Shown here: positions 52,245 to 61,654 of the stretch, piece after piece
Numbering within the stretch: the stretch's first letter is position 1
Layout of the letters: each line of letters begins with the position of its first letter
Origin: an uncultured Chloracidobacterium sp.
Lineage (GTDB): Bacteria; Acidobacteriota; Blastocatellia; Pyrinomonadales; Pyrinomonadaceae
Direction: 5' to 3'
NCBI GenBank assembly: GCA_936914845.1
Contig: CAKZGE010000005.1
Location: 270,717 to 334,716 of the forward strand
DNA length: 64,000 nucleotides
The notes under the pieces: generated by a model
Databases searched by the model: none
What the model was told of the DNA's origin: nothing
Seen by the model: the letters and a program-made list of their open reading frames with translations, nothing else
Program-made: the position numbers and the translations under genes

Positions 52245-53432
52245 CTATTTTTCGTCCGTCCGCGTGTCCTTTGCAGAGATCATTTCGTAGGTTATTCCAC
52301 GCCACCTGATGGTCCGCGAGAATATCCCGGCGATGCAATTGACGGCGAAAAGTATTGGTGCCGCCAACCATAGCGTTAGCTGCGGCAGCATCTGCCGCCG
52401 AAGCGGACCGGCATATCGCGGCATTGCCGACCGCACGGCACGCATCCGCAGCCATGCTTTTGCGGTGCTTAGAACAATAACGACCGTTAAGGTGAAGATA
52501 GCCGCAACACGCGGAAACCCCTCGCCCGTTGCCGTCAGATAGATCGACCAAGCCATTGCTGCCAAAAAGATAAGCGAACCGATCAAAGATATGAGCCAGT
52601 GGCCGGGTGAATAAACGCGGGTTATCTTCATCTGCCGCGTCGTGAATTCGAAAACGCCGGCAAGCGTTAGATCAACGAACGATGCGGAAAGAGCCTGCGG
52701 TACGAAATAGATGCCCAACCCGGCTTCTTTGACGATCGCTGCCATCGTGAAATCGTCCGAAACTGTACCTGCCAGCCTTTGCCTAATATCAAGGAGCTCA
52801 AAGTTCCGGCGGCGAATGGCCATCGAACCGCCCCAACAGAAGTTAGCTTTTTGGCGGCGGCCGAGTGCCGAAGCGATCGACGCATTCCATGCCGACAGCA
52901 GCTCGCCGGCAAAAGAACTATGCTGCGGCAGGAACCAGCGATAGCCGGTGGTGATGCCGACCGATACGTCGCACAGCGGGGCGGTCAAATTGGAAAGCCA
53001 CTCCGGTGCGGGCCGTGCGTCCGAATCAACAAAGGCGATCGTATCGGTAGCGGCGGAAATGTGGCGAACGGCCTCCCTGATATTTTCGACCTTTTGTCCC
53101 GAATTGACTGCCTTTGGAGCTACAACACGGCGACCGTTCTGATAGGCGGAAAGGATCTCGTCGATAACCGGAACGGCCTCATCGGTTTCCGAATCGGTCA
53201 CAAATAATACTTCAAAAGCGGGGTGGTCTTGCTCCATCAATGCCCTCAGATTTTCCCGCAGCCCAGGTTCGATACCGCGGCACGGCGCAATGATCGAAAT
53301 GCGGGCGTTCACAGGCTTTCGCGGCATCGCCAATTGTTCTTTAAAATATCGCAGATAATCAATGCCGCTGAACAGAGAACGAATGCTCAGCAACATCAGG
53401 ATCGAAGCAAGAAAGTAGAAAACATAGGTCAT
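52245..53432 (-). CDS. family 2/21-type membrane glycosyltransferase
   Basis: A 395-residue glycosyltransferase with an N-terminal helix and three C-terminal helices. The GT-A core shows ISIIAPCRGIEPGLRENLRA, DSDARPAP as the metal-binding DxD-like motif, and GTVSDDFTMAAIVKEAG plus TTRQMKITRVY as the acceptor-base and Q/R-x-x-R-like motifs of ceramide or hopanoid glucosyltransferases (GT21, HpnI-like). The acceptor is probably a membrane lipid. Its ATG overlaps the waaA stop by 4 bases. Confidence 0.87.
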   Translation of the reverse strand: MTYVFYFLASILMLLSIRSLFSGIDYLRYFKEQLAMPRKPVNARISIIAPCRGIEPGLRENLRALMEQDHPAFEVLFVTDSETDEAVPVIDEILSAYQNGRRVVAPKAVNSGQKVENIREAVRHISAATDTIAFVDSDARPAPEWLSNLTAPLCDVSVGITTGYRWFLPQHSSFAGELLSAWNASIASALGRRQKANFCWGGSMAIRRRNFELLDIRQRLAGTVSDDFTMAAIVKEAGLGIYFVPQALSASFVDLTLAGVFEFTTRQMKITRVYSPGHWLISLIGSLIFLAAMAWSIYLTATGEGFPRVAAIFTLTVVIVLSTAKAWLRMRAVRSAMPRYAGPLRRQMLPQLTLWLAAPILFAVNCIAGIFSRTIRWRGITYEMISAKDTRTDEK

Positions 53433-54751
53433 CGGCGCCTTAAAAATGGACGCAAGGCATCCAGTGTTTTGTCGGCCGCTCCGCGATTGGCCTCCATCAC
53501 GGCGGCGGCATTGCGGCCCAAGCGCTCACGCAACAGCCCGTCATTCAACAACTCTTCAAACCTTTCGAAAAGAAGTTCGTCGGGTACGGCATCGCTGCTC
53601 CTTTCCGGAAGCTGGATCAGAGCATCGGCGGCTAAAAATATGTTCACCGCCTCATGAAAATTGTGTGTGAACGGGCCGGTGATCATCGCCTTGCCGGCGG
53701 CGGCAGGTTCTAAGATGCTTTGTCCGCCATGGCGGATCAGCGACCCGCCAACGAACACGATCGCAGCGAGTCGGTAGATCGAGCGAAGCTCGCCGATGCT
53801 GTCCAAAATGATGACGTCTGCGACTGCGTCCGCGTGTGAGGGCGGTGCAGATCTTCGCACCACCGAAAAGCCCTTCCATTCGCAAGCTGGGTCGCGGCCG
53901 AAGCTTCCGGCCATCGCAGCTACTTCGTCGAAGCGTTCGGGGTGCCGCGGAGCGATCATCAGTCTTGGTTTGGTCGAATTGGCAGCTGCCGCGACCGAAC
54001 AATGAGCATCAAGGACCCAGCGTTCTTCCGGCGCGTGCGTACTGGCGGCAAGTATCAACGGGCGTTCGCTTGAAATGCCGAATCGCGAACCGATAGCCCG
54101 GGCGTTTTCGTCATCGCTATCAGTAAAATGAAGATCGAACTTCATATTTCCGGTCACGGCAATGCGGGAAGACAACATTCCGAGATCGGCAATTCGCACA
54201 GCATCGGCTTCAGTCTGCATCAAAGCCAGATCGATGTTTCCGAGGATCTTTCTGATAAAACTGCGAACCAATGCATATCTTTTGGCCGATCTTTCCGAAA
54301 GACGGCCGTTGACGATGGCGAGCGTTGCTCCGGACGCTTTCGCTTCACGGACAAAATTCGGCCAGATCTCGGTTTCCATCAACAATATCGTTTGCGGCCG
54401 GAAATTTTGCAAAGCACGGCGCACAGCGAATTTCCAATCAAAAGGGAAGTAGAAAACCGCATCGGCGGTATCCGAAAATATCCTTTTGGCAAGTTCTTGG
54501 CCTGTGCGGGTAGTTGTGGAAATGATCAGCCGGCAACCGGAAAATTCAGATCTGATCCTTTCGGCCAATGGGCGGGCAGCGTTCGTTTCGCCCACCGAAA
54601 CGCAATGTATCCAAACGACAGAGCGGGAATCCTGTTGAAACGGGAGATAATAGCCGAGTCTTTGTCGAAAACCGGACGCGTATTTTTCACGCCGCACGAT
54701 AAAAAGCGGCAGCATTAGCAAAAATGCCAGCGTGAAAAGCAGCGAATACAT
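53429..54751 (-). CDS. waaA: 3-deoxy-D-manno-octulosonic acid (Kdo) transferase
   Basis: A 440-residue inner-membrane GT30 enzyme adding Kdo to lipid A precursor. An N-terminal helix (LLFTLAFLLMLPLFIV) anchors it; HCVSVGETNAARPL holds the catalytic Glu, ILLMETEIWPNF and the C-terminal GGSLIRHGGQSILEPAA, which binds CMP-Kdo, are characteristic. Its presence shows the organism makes Kdo-containing LPS. It is translationally coupled to the downstream glycosyltransferase. Confidence 0.95.
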   Translation of the reverse strand: MYSLLFTLAFLLMLPLFIVRREKYASGFRQRLGYYLPFQQDSRSVVWIHCVSVGETNAARPLAERIRSEFSGCRLIISTTTRTGQELAKRIFSDTADAVFYFPFDWKFAVRRALQNFRPQTILLMETEIWPNFVREAKASGATLAIVNGRLSERSAKRYALVRSFIRKILGNIDLALMQTEADAVRIADLGMLSSRIAVTGNMKFDLHFTDSDDENARAIGSRFGISSERPLILAASTHAPEERWVLDAHCSVAAAANSTKPRLMIAPRHPERFDEVAAMAGSFGRDPACEWKGFSVVRRSAPPSHADAVADVIILDSIGELRSIYRLAAIVFVGGSLIRHGGQSILEPAAAGKAMITGPFTHNFHEAVNIFLAADALIQLPERSSDAVPDELLFERFEELLNDGLLRERLGRNAAAVMEANRGAADKTLDALRPFLRRR

Positions 54752-54825
54752 AGAATGACGCCCGAACAGTGAAGTTATTTAAAGGGGTTGAAGCCGCGAA
54801 ACAACTTCCGCAGCTTCAACAGGAT

Positions 54826-55389
54826 CTACTTCACTCTTTCCATATATCGGGCTTCGGCGGGGTTGACCTTGATCTTTTCGCCCGCAACGATGAATGGCGG
54901 CACCTGGATCGTGACACCATTTTCCAATGTTGCCGGTTTGTTGGAATTTGAGGCAGTAGCGCCTTTCAACACCGGTTCTGTGTCTTGAACGGTCAATTCC
55001 ATAGTTGCCGGCAGAGCAACGCCGATCGGTGTTCCGTCATAGAATTCGACCTCGATGGTCAAACCCGGCATCAACCATTGAGCGGCATCGCCGAGTTCGT
55101 CTTCGGTCAAAGCGACCTGTTCAAAATTTTCCTGGTTCATAAAATGGTGGTGTGAACCATCCGAATAAAGATATTCCATCTTTATTTGCTCCAACACGAT
55201 GCGTTCCAGGGTGTCATTCGAACGAAAGCGAAACTCAAAAGAATTGCCCGTCAGCAGGTTGCGAAGCCGAGCCTGGACCATTGCCCGCAGATTGCCGGGG
55301 GTGTGGTGGTGAAATTCCATAACGCGAACCGGCACGCCTTCGTGCAGGATCACCATGCCTTTTCTAATATCATTTGCTGAAAGTGCCAT
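54826..55389 (-). CDS. efp: elongation factor P
   Basis: A 187-residue EF-P, which binds the ribosome between P and E sites and relieves stalling at proline runs. Three beta-barrel domains with normal length; the C-terminal signature EVEFYDGTPIGVALPATMEL is intact. The loop that carries the modified lysine in E. coli (PGKG) reads TPGNLRAMVQA, so Asn33 stands at the tip and an arginine follows at R35. This points to a subfamily with no lysylation or a different modification. It is preceded by AGGAACTGATCT. Confidence 0.96.
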   Translation of the reverse strand: MALSANDIRKGMVILHEGVPVRVMEFHHHTPGNLRAMVQARLRNLLTGNSFEFRFRSNDTLERIVLEQIKMEYLYSDGSHHHFMNQENFEQVALTEDELGDAAQWLMPGLTIEVEFYDGTPIGVALPATMELTVQDTEPVLKGATASNSNKPATLENGVTIQVPPFIVAGEKIKVNPAEARYMERVK

Positions 55390-55553
55390 AGATCAGTTCC
55401 TTTATAATTAAATTACTTATTAAGACAAAAGAGATAGTGTAATTTTAAGGCGGGTGTTTTGTCCAGACACGCCGTTTTGTGCCGAATCGCCAAATATGTA
55501 TGCGGCAACGCGGGTTGATGTCCCGTCGTGCCGCACACATCTATCGAGAAAAG

Positions 55554-55952
55554 TTAGTTTACTGTTACCCGAACCCGCCAATTGCCGCTCCATGGGTCGG
55601 CCTTTTCACATTCGGTCACCGTTATTTTGTAAACGCCCGCAACGGTCGGCTCGACCGTTCCTTTCGAGTGGCAGGAAAGGTCGTAATCGAGTGCTGGTTC
55701 GCCATCCGGCCCTTCAACATAGATGCTGACCCGCCGATTGCCGGCGGCCAGTTGCGCCAGCGACATCTTTTGTCCGGCATTTACCTTGATCGTAAACACC
55801 TGCGGCTGTTGATAACCCGTCATTTTGCCGGAGATAACAGTGCTGGTTGCTCCCCTTGCGAATTTTATTGCCTTAGCGGTTTGGGCGGCGGTGTCGGTGG
55901 GACAAAATGCCAGCGCCGCGGCAAATGCGAATATCATCAAAAACTTTTTCAT
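55554..55952 (-). CDS. exported beta-sandwich protein
   Basis: A 132-residue protein with a signal peptide (IFAFAAALAFCPTDTAAQ). The mature part (AIKFARGATSTVISGKMTG ... GVYKITVTECEKADPWSGNW) resembles bacterial pre-peptidase C-terminal or PliG-like beta-sandwich domains. Two cysteines may form a disulfide. The gene overlaps the upstream TPR lipoprotein gene by 4 bases, so it is the third gene of an operon with the exported PPDK-like protein. Confidence 0.75.
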   Translation of the reverse strand: MKKFLMIFAFAAALAFCPTDTAAQTAKAIKFARGATSTVISGKMTGYQQPQVFTIKVNAGQKMSLAQLAAGNRRVSIYVEGPDGEPALDYDLSCHSKGTVEPTVAGVYKITVTECEKADPWSGNWRVRVTVN

Positions 55953-56494
55953 TTTGGCTGAGACTCCTTTTTAAATGGCAATGCCGGTGGCTCTTCGCCG
56001 TCGGGCGGATAATCTTTCTTCATCATTTCGTAGATGCCCACGATCTGTTTGATCCATTTTTGCGATTCTTCATGGCTCGGATCCAGCTTAAGTGCTTTGC
56101 GGTAATCGCCGAGAGCGGCCGCATATTGGCGGGCTTCGGTAAGGGCAAACCCGCGCTCGAAATAGGCCTGTGCCGCCGCAGTCTTGGCCTTGGCTTCCTG
56201 CGGATTCGACTTTAGGACAGCATTTGCCTGTTCGATGGCAGCGTCAAATTCGGCGGTGTCGATCGGATTTCCGCCCTGTGTCCATTTGGTATGCGAACCA
56301 TCGGCCGGCGGTGTCGGTACCGGTATCGGCGGCTGGTTTCCCTCGGTAGTATGGACGGCGGTCGGCTGCAGCTTTTCCGCCCGTTCCGGTGCCGCCGCAA
56401 CGTTGCTATTTGCCGAAGCGCGTTCGTTCGAAGTTCCGCAACCGACAGCGGTTCCCGCAAGAGCCGCACAGACTAAAAATTTTACAACATTCAT
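55949..56494 (-). CDS. TPR lipoprotein
   Basis: A 181-residue lipoprotein: the signal peptide ends AGTAVGC with lipidated C19. A Pro/Ala/Thr-rich linker follows, then at least two tetratricopeptide repeats (AYFERGFALTEARQYAAALG, DYRKALKLDPSHEES). It overlaps the genes on both sides by 4 bases (stop/start ATGA), so it is translated with the PPDK-like protein and the beta-sandwich protein. Probably an envelope scaffold. Confidence 0.82.
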   Translation of the reverse strand: MNVVKFLVCAALAGTAVGCGTSNERASANSNVAAAPERAEKLQPTAVHTTEGNQPPIPVPTPPADGSHTKWTQGGNPIDTAEFDAAIEQANAVLKSNPQEAKAKTAAAQAYFERGFALTEARQYAAALGDYRKALKLDPSHEESQKWIKQIVGIYEMMKKDYPPDGEEPPALPFKKESQPK

Positions 56495-58446
56495 TTCTTA
56501 TCAATATAAGGCCGCGACTGAACTATGTAAATTCTGCCCGCCAATATTCCCCACTCTATATCTTGCGTCTTACCGCCGAACGCCCGTTCGATGCGTGTCG
56601 CGGTCTGGGCAAGAGCTCGGGCCTGTTGGTCGGACAGGATCCGGTTTCGCGGACCGGCGCATTTGTCCGCCGTTTCTTTCAGATCGCCGGAATCATCAAA
56701 TGCGAGTGCGTTTTGCTGGTTCGACAGAGTCATCACGATCACAGAATTCGACTTCGGATTGAAAAGTATCTGTTCGGGCAACCCTGTGTTGTTCACAACG
56801 TTCGAATTGTGGCCGCACACGGCGCTGATATAGACCGCATTCTTATTTTCATCGTCAAACGGGTCTCTGGTTATCATCACTCCGCCGCGGTCCATGTCCA
56901 CGCCGACTTGGATCAATGCGGACATATAGACGTCGGTTTGGCTGACGTAGTTTCGAACCCGCGCTTCATAGGCCTCAAACCGCCACAAAGAACCCCAAAC
57001 TTTTTTCACGGCTTCGATCAGCTTTTCTTCGTTCCGCACGTTCGGAACGCTTGAATAAAGCCCGGCACCGCTAAATCCCGGCAGATCTTCCGAATTAGAA
57101 GAGCTGCGAACGAAGACCGGCCGTCCGCCAAGCTGCACCCGCCATTTCTGTACGATCTGCCGCCTCAGGGCCGCGTCGAACTTGCCATTCTGGATCGCCG
57201 TTCGAAGAGCGTCCAGCTTTTGCCGCCGGTAGCGCGGGTTGTGTATGAAATCGAGATCTTCCAGCAGGTCATCGATCACGGCATCAAGGCCATTGCTTCG
57301 CATAAATGCGTCGTACCAATGGAACGGTACGGAAAACCCGTCCGGAATCGTCATGCCGGCGATGCGCGAATGCATCATTTCACCAAGATTCGCGGCTTTT
57401 GAGCCATAGGCGATGCTGCTTTTTTTACGCATTTCGGCCAGGCCGGCCAGCTTGGTGACGTTCAGGTCAACGGGCGGAACCTGTTCGTCCGGCGATCGGA
57501 AATCGGTCTTTACTTCGTCAAGCGAAGCTCGTGTCAGCTTATATTTGGTCAGATCTGCATCGAGCCGGTATATAAAGGTGTCATACTCTTTGAAAAGCTT
57601 GTCGGCATCCTTTATATACACATTCGGCACATTCCAGCCTTTGGCCAAGATATTGATGTGCGACAGCGGCGACGAAGGCTGAGCGACGATGATGCCGCGA
57701 ACAGGCGGCAACGAGATCGGCAGCTCCTTGAGCACAACTATCTCGTTGTCACCGATCTCCACCGTATCATCAAGCTTGTCAATAATGTGGATGCGGCCGA
57801 CAGCCGTACCGGTATTCAATGCCAGATAACTTTGATTCTTGTTGAGCTCGTCCTGCGTTACGCGGTCGATGCCAAGAGATGCCGAGGCATCTTCCTGCCG
57901 CAGGGAATTAGGTTTGTAAGCGACGGGTGTGAAAAAGTGGCCATTGATCGCGTCGTTGGCCAGCTTTATAAGCTCCGGCGGCGCCAGATCGCCTTCCCAC
58001 AATTCCCACGTAAATTTTTCCACCGGTGCCTGCCAGGCGATGGTTCCGACAATAAATCGGCGATCGGCATCAATGTAGATCGGTTTGAAAACATCGGCGC
58101 CGCGGGGCACCAGATAGGTCGCCAACAAAAAATCTTTATGAAAACGAAATCGCTGAGAATTAACGAAATAGATGCGGTTCTTTGAACGGCGGTCAATAAC
58201 GAACATCGCATGCGGCATGGCATAAGGCGTATTCTGATGATAAACGCGGGCGATGGTGTCGAATTCTTCACGCGACCCGATCCGCGGCAGCGAATTCTTT
58301 TTCGAATCGGGCGTTTTATCCATCGCTCCGGCCGGTTCACGTGTCGGCGAAGGTTTTCGCGACATCTGGGCGGATGCGGTGCCGGAAAGAATTGCGGCGA
58401 AGATCAAGGCAGCAGAAAAAATATATGCTAAGGGGTGCTTCATCAT
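56491..58446 (-). CDS. exported PPDK/PEP-synthase-like protein with permuted domains
   Basis: A 651-residue protein with a signal peptide (YIFSAALIFAAILSGTASAQ). Residues about 215-290 resemble the swivelling phosphohistidine domain (SSPLSHINILAKG, H263). Residues about 335-650 are a pyruvate-phosphate-dikinase ATP-grasp domain (VFVRSSSNSEDLPGFSGAGL; MITRDPFD; QDIEWGILAGRIYIVQSRPY). In PEP synthase the ATP domain comes first and a PEP barrel last; here the order is swapped and the barrel is absent. Being exported, it would not meet ATP normally, so phosphotransfer is doubtful unless the signal acts only as anchor. Confidence 0.85.
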   Translation of the reverse strand: MMKHPLAYIFSAALIFAAILSGTASAQMSRKPSPTREPAGAMDKTPDSKKNSLPRIGSREEFDTIARVYHQNTPYAMPHAMFVIDRRSKNRIYFVNSQRFRFHKDFLLATYLVPRGADVFKPIYIDADRRFIVGTIAWQAPVEKFTWELWEGDLAPPELIKLANDAINGHFFTPVAYKPNSLRQEDASASLGIDRVTQDELNKNQSYLALNTGTAVGRIHIIDKLDDTVEIGDNEIVVLKELPISLPPVRGIIVAQPSSPLSHINILAKGWNVPNVYIKDADKLFKEYDTFIYRLDADLTKYKLTRASLDEVKTDFRSPDEQVPPVDLNVTKLAGLAEMRKKSSIAYGSKAANLGEMMHSRIAGMTIPDGFSVPFHWYDAFMRSNGLDAVIDDLLEDLDFIHNPRYRRQKLDALRTAIQNGKFDAALRRQIVQKWRVQLGGRPVFVRSSSNSEDLPGFSGAGLYSSVPNVRNEEKLIEAVKKVWGSLWRFEAYEARVRNYVSQTDVYMSALIQVGVDMDRGGVMITRDPFDDENKNAVYISAVCGHNSNVVNNTGLPEQILFNPKSNSVIVMTLSNQQNALAFDDSGDLKETADKCAGPRNRILSDQQARALAQTATRIERAFGGKTQDIEWGILAGRIYIVQSRPYIDKK

Positions 58447-58484
58447 TTGTTAAACAGATGCCTGTCTAAGACGGCATTAATTGA

Positions 58485-59762
58485 TCATTTTAGCCGTCGA
58501 AAGGGCATTTTCAAAATATCTTCTATGGCGTCGCACGCGGTCATCGTGCCGCGTTCTGATGCTACGATGCGGCTTGCCTGAAAAGCTTTTGCCTTATATG
58601 TTTTGTCGGTAATAAGTTTTTCGATCGAACGCGCGGCCGCATCGGGTGTATATCGTTCGCGGGTGATGGTCTCGGCGAGCCCCGCACGGCGGCAGCGTTC
58701 CGCGTTGTCCGGCTGATCGTGAGCGTAGGGCATTATCAATTGCGGCACTCCCGCCCGCAGAGCCTGGCCGGTAGTTCCGACGCCGCCTTGGTGAATGATA
58801 CACGCTGCTTGCGGGAAAAGTTCGGCGAACGGGGCATAGTCAAAAGCTGCAATATCTTCGCCGAGCATTTCGGGTGGTTCATTGAAAATACCGTACAAAA
58901 GGACCGCCCGCCGCCCCAGCAATACCGCCGCTGCCGCACTTACCTCAAAAAAATCGCCGGCGTCCATCACCGCCGCAGAACCGAGTGTGAAAACGAGCGG
59001 CGGTACGCCCGCGTTGATGAATTCCTGAAGTTCCGGCCGCATTCCTCCAAGATCTAGAGCTCCATCATAAAAACAAAATCCTGTCTGCAGCGTCGCTCGC
59101 GGCCAATCCGGCTGAGGCTTTCCAAGCACCTTTGAATACATTGCCAAATGCAGCAGTTTTGAAAATTTGTCGCGAAATATGGGATCGTGGTCAATATCAA
59201 GGCCGAGTTCGCCGCGAAATTCGCGATATGGCTCATACCAATCAGCAATGCCGCGCCGGGCGATCTCAAACACTGCCGAATGAAAAGTTTTACCGAGCGG
59301 TCGCAGGTGTTTCATCCACTGAGCGGTCGGCGGCACCGGTGGGTCGTGCATCGAGAAAAAAGAGATCGGCGAAAGACTTGTTGATATCCAGCGGACATCC
59401 GTTGTTTCTGCTATCGCATCGGCCGCATATATCAATTCGCCTGTGATGAGCAGATCGGCTCCGTCGGTTGCTACGACCAGGTCGCGGTACATCGCTCGCA
59501 AATTGCCGAAGATAATGTCGCGAATGATCTTTTCGCTGCCTGTCCGCGGGTTCATCAATTCCGGCGAGCGGCCTTCTACCTGCGGGTCCATGTGCGGAGC
59601 CATCATCGTAAACCCCAACCCCAGCGATTCGATCTTTTCCCGATAGAAAGCCATTGCGGCGATCGATACGTTGTGGCCGCGGCGTTTCAATTCGAGCCCC
59701 AACGCGATCTTTGGATGAAGGTCGCCCAGCGAGCCAAATGTTGCAAGTACGATCTTTGCCAT
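58485..59762 (-). CDS. GT1-family glycosyltransferase (MGT/UGT-like)
   Basis: A 425-residue GT-B glycosyltransferase. The N-terminal acceptor domain starts MAKIVLATFGSLGDLHPKIA. The C-terminal donor domain has VFTLGSAAVMDAGDFF and the sugar-nucleotide signature IIHQGGVGTTGQALRAGVPQ ... PYAHDQPDNAERCRRAGLA, as in macrolide, sterol and rhamnolipid-type glycosyltransferases. Acceptor unknown. It ends 38 bp before the PPDK-like gene on the same strand. Confidence 0.93.
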   Translation of the reverse strand: MAKIVLATFGSLGDLHPKIALGLELKRRGHNVSIAAMAFYREKIESLGLGFTMMAPHMDPQVEGRSPELMNPRTGSEKIIRDIIFGNLRAMYRDLVVATDGADLLITGELIYAADAIAETTDVRWISTSLSPISFFSMHDPPVPPTAQWMKHLRPLGKTFHSAVFEIARRGIADWYEPYREFRGELGLDIDHDPIFRDKFSKLLHLAMYSKVLGKPQPDWPRATLQTGFCFYDGALDLGGMRPELQEFINAGVPPLVFTLGSAAVMDAGDFFEVSAAAAVLLGRRAVLLYGIFNEPPEMLGEDIAAFDYAPFAELFPQAACIIHQGGVGTTGQALRAGVPQLIMPYAHDQPDNAERCRRAGLAETITRERYTPDAAARSIEKLITDKTYKAKAFQASRIVASERGTMTACDAIEDILKMPFRRLK

Positions 59763-59773
59763 ACCACGGAAGC

Positions 59774-59977
59774 CTAACCTTCTTCAGATTCCTCCGCTTC
59801 TGTCCGCAGTGCCTCGCGTTCGTTTAGGCGGGCTTTGACCTGTACGCGCACACTTAAAAAGAATGCCACGCAGCCAAGCACGATGGCGGCGAAGGTGAAG
59901 TCTCGCAGGCCGTACCAAAATAAAAAAGCGGCTGCCCCGGCCAGGATCACCGCCAAGATCTGAAACAATCGTTCCAT
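59774..59977 (-). CDS. small two-helix membrane protein
   Basis: A 67-residue protein with two hydrophobic segments (LFQILAVILAGAAAFLFWYG; TFAAIVLGCVAFFLSVRV) and an acidic C-terminal tail. It begins one base after the DUF4349 gene stop and is followed after 11 bases by the glycosyltransferase gene. No family recognised; co-transcription supports its reality. Confidence 0.72.
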   Translation of the reverse strand: MERLFQILAVILAGAAAFLFWYGLRDFTFAAIVLGCVAFFLSVRVQVKARLNEREALRTEAEESEEG

Positions 59978-59978
59978 G

Positions 59979-60956
59979 TTATTTATCCGCCGCTATCTCC
60001 TTTTCAACGATCTCCACCGTCGTCGGCTGAGCAGCTTTTCTCCTTCGCCACCGCCGCCAGAGATATCTTGCAAACAGGAATATCGGTGCCACGATGAAAA
60101 GAATGAATGGCAGAACACCGATCGCTACCGAGACAAGCCCAAGTATGAAGTCTAATGCAAAATCGATCCCATTGCTAAAGGCATCTTTCAACCGGCTCCA
60201 AAATCCCTGCGAATTTGCTGCGAACGCCGCCGGCGTGCGGATCTCGGTCGCTATTGTTGAAAGAGCAGAGCGGTCCGCAAGAAAACGCTTCCGCCCTTCG
60301 ATCTTTTCGATCTCGCCGCGAACCTCGGCCAATTCCCGCTGTACTTTCAGAGCATCTTCGACGGTGTTCGCCCGTTTCATTATTTCAAGAAACTGCTGCT
60401 CCAAAGCCTTTTTAGCCGTCAACCTGGCTTCGACGTCAAGAAATTCTTCGGTAACATCGGTGCCTTTTATGCTTTGGCTGATCAGCCGGTTTCCCGTTTT
60501 GCTGATCTCTTCCATCGATTCCGCAAATTTGTCCGCCGGTATGCGGATCGACATCGTGACCACATCGCGCGTTTTTGAATCCCGAGCCGTCGAACGCTGG
60601 ACGGCTTCGACCACGTAACCACCTTTCGTTTCGGCGATCTGGGCGATCTTTTGCTGTACATCTTCCGGCGAATCTGCTTCGAGTTCGACCGAACCGTCGC
60701 GTATTATCTTTCGCTCGGCCGGCGGGATAGAGGGTTTTTCGACGGATATCTCGGCGGCGGGAGAAGGTTCTCGGTCATTGACGCCTTCGGTCCCGGAGCC
60801 GCTGCCCGTTCCAAGCGGAGTTACAGGCTGAGCTGTAACAGCCTTTTCGGCCGTCGGGCGTCCGGCGGCAACATCGCCGTCCGTAGCCGCTGAACGAGCT
60901 GCCGATCCGCAGGCTGTCAGCAGAGTAAAAAGGGAAATGAAGATCAACGTTCTCAT
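59979..60956 (-). CDS. DUF4349 lipoprotein
   Basis: A 325-residue lipoprotein with lipobox LLTAC (C16). The DUF4349 domain begins near RKIIRDGSVELEADSPEDVQ and includes GGYVVEAVQRST, MSIRIPADKFAESMEEI and a long coiled coil (ALEQQFLEIMKRANTVEDAL ... KIEGRKRFLADRS). A C-terminal helix (FALDFILGLVSVAIGVLPFI) and a Lys/Arg-rich end place the C-terminus at the inner membrane. Envelope role; mechanism unknown. Confidence 0.9.
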   Translation of the reverse strand: MRTLIFISLFTLLTACGSAARSAATDGDVAAGRPTAEKAVTAQPVTPLGTGSGSGTEGVNDREPSPAAEISVEKPSIPPAERKIIRDGSVELEADSPEDVQQKIAQIAETKGGYVVEAVQRSTARDSKTRDVVTMSIRIPADKFAESMEEISKTGNRLISQSIKGTDVTEEFLDVEARLTAKKALEQQFLEIMKRANTVEDALKVQRELAEVRGEIEKIEGRKRFLADRSALSTIATEIRTPAAFAANSQGFWSRLKDAFSNGIDFALDFILGLVSVAIGVLPFILFIVAPIFLFARYLWRRWRRRKAAQPTTVEIVEKEIAADK

Positions 60957-61027
60957 AAAGTAAGGTTAGCTTCTCGATGTACCTGCTGCATTTTCGTACA
61001 AGTGTTTCCTGATAAGAACGCGTGCGG

Positions 61028-61654
61028 TCAACCTGCCTTGCGTGCAACATCTTTAATGCCGTCGCCGCGAAACAGACTTTTTGTGGCGGCCCACATCCGC
61101 TTGATCGCCCGATAGATCTTCGGAAAGAACCAAAGGAACAATAGCCCGAACAAGATAAGTATTCCGGCGATAATGAACGGAGCAAATACCGCGAGCAGAA
61201 CGCCCGCAAAGGCAATGGCGTCTTCGAAAAGCGACAATATCCAATTCGAGAAAGGTTCCGGCGACATATTGGCCCCGATCCGTGCCGTTGCCTTGGTGCT
61301 GTGCGAGGCAAATGCCAATCCGCCGCCCAAAAGCGTTGCGGCTATCTCGACCCCGCCGTCCATTTGATTGGTCGCGGCATAGGCGAGCACGGCGGCTGCC
61401 GGTATGCGGACAAATGTGTGTATCACATCCCAAACGCTGTCCACATACGGTATTTTATCGGCGAAGAATTCCACTATGTAAAGTCCGGCGGCAATGCCGA
61501 TGACCCACCAATTATCGAGTGCGTCCAACCCGCCGGGCAGCTTTGTCGCACCGAATTTTTGCAGCATTCCCAGCACAGCAACTGTTGCGTATAGGTTTAT
61601 GCCGGATGTCCAAGCAGAACCAAGTGCAAGACTGATCGTTGAGAACCATTCCAT
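61028..61654 (-). CDS. DUF4126 membrane protein
   Basis: A 208-residue protein with about five hydrophobic helices, matching the DUF4126 family: SLALGSAWTSGINLYATVAV at the start, VEFFADKIPYVDSVWDVIHT in the first third, LGGGLAFASHSTKATARIG in the middle and a hydrophobic end followed by a basic tail. The function of the family is not known. It is transcribed toward the DUF4349 gene 70 bp away. Confidence 0.88.
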   Translation of the reverse strand: MEWFSTISLALGSAWTSGINLYATVAVLGMLQKFGATKLPGGLDALDNWWVIGIAAGLYIVEFFADKIPYVDSVWDVIHTFVRIPAAAVLAYAATNQMDGGVEIAATLLGGGLAFASHSTKATARIGANMSPEPFSNWILSLFEDAIAFAGVLLAVFAPFIIAGILILFGLLFLWFFPKIYRAIKRMWAATKSLFRGDGIKDVARKAG

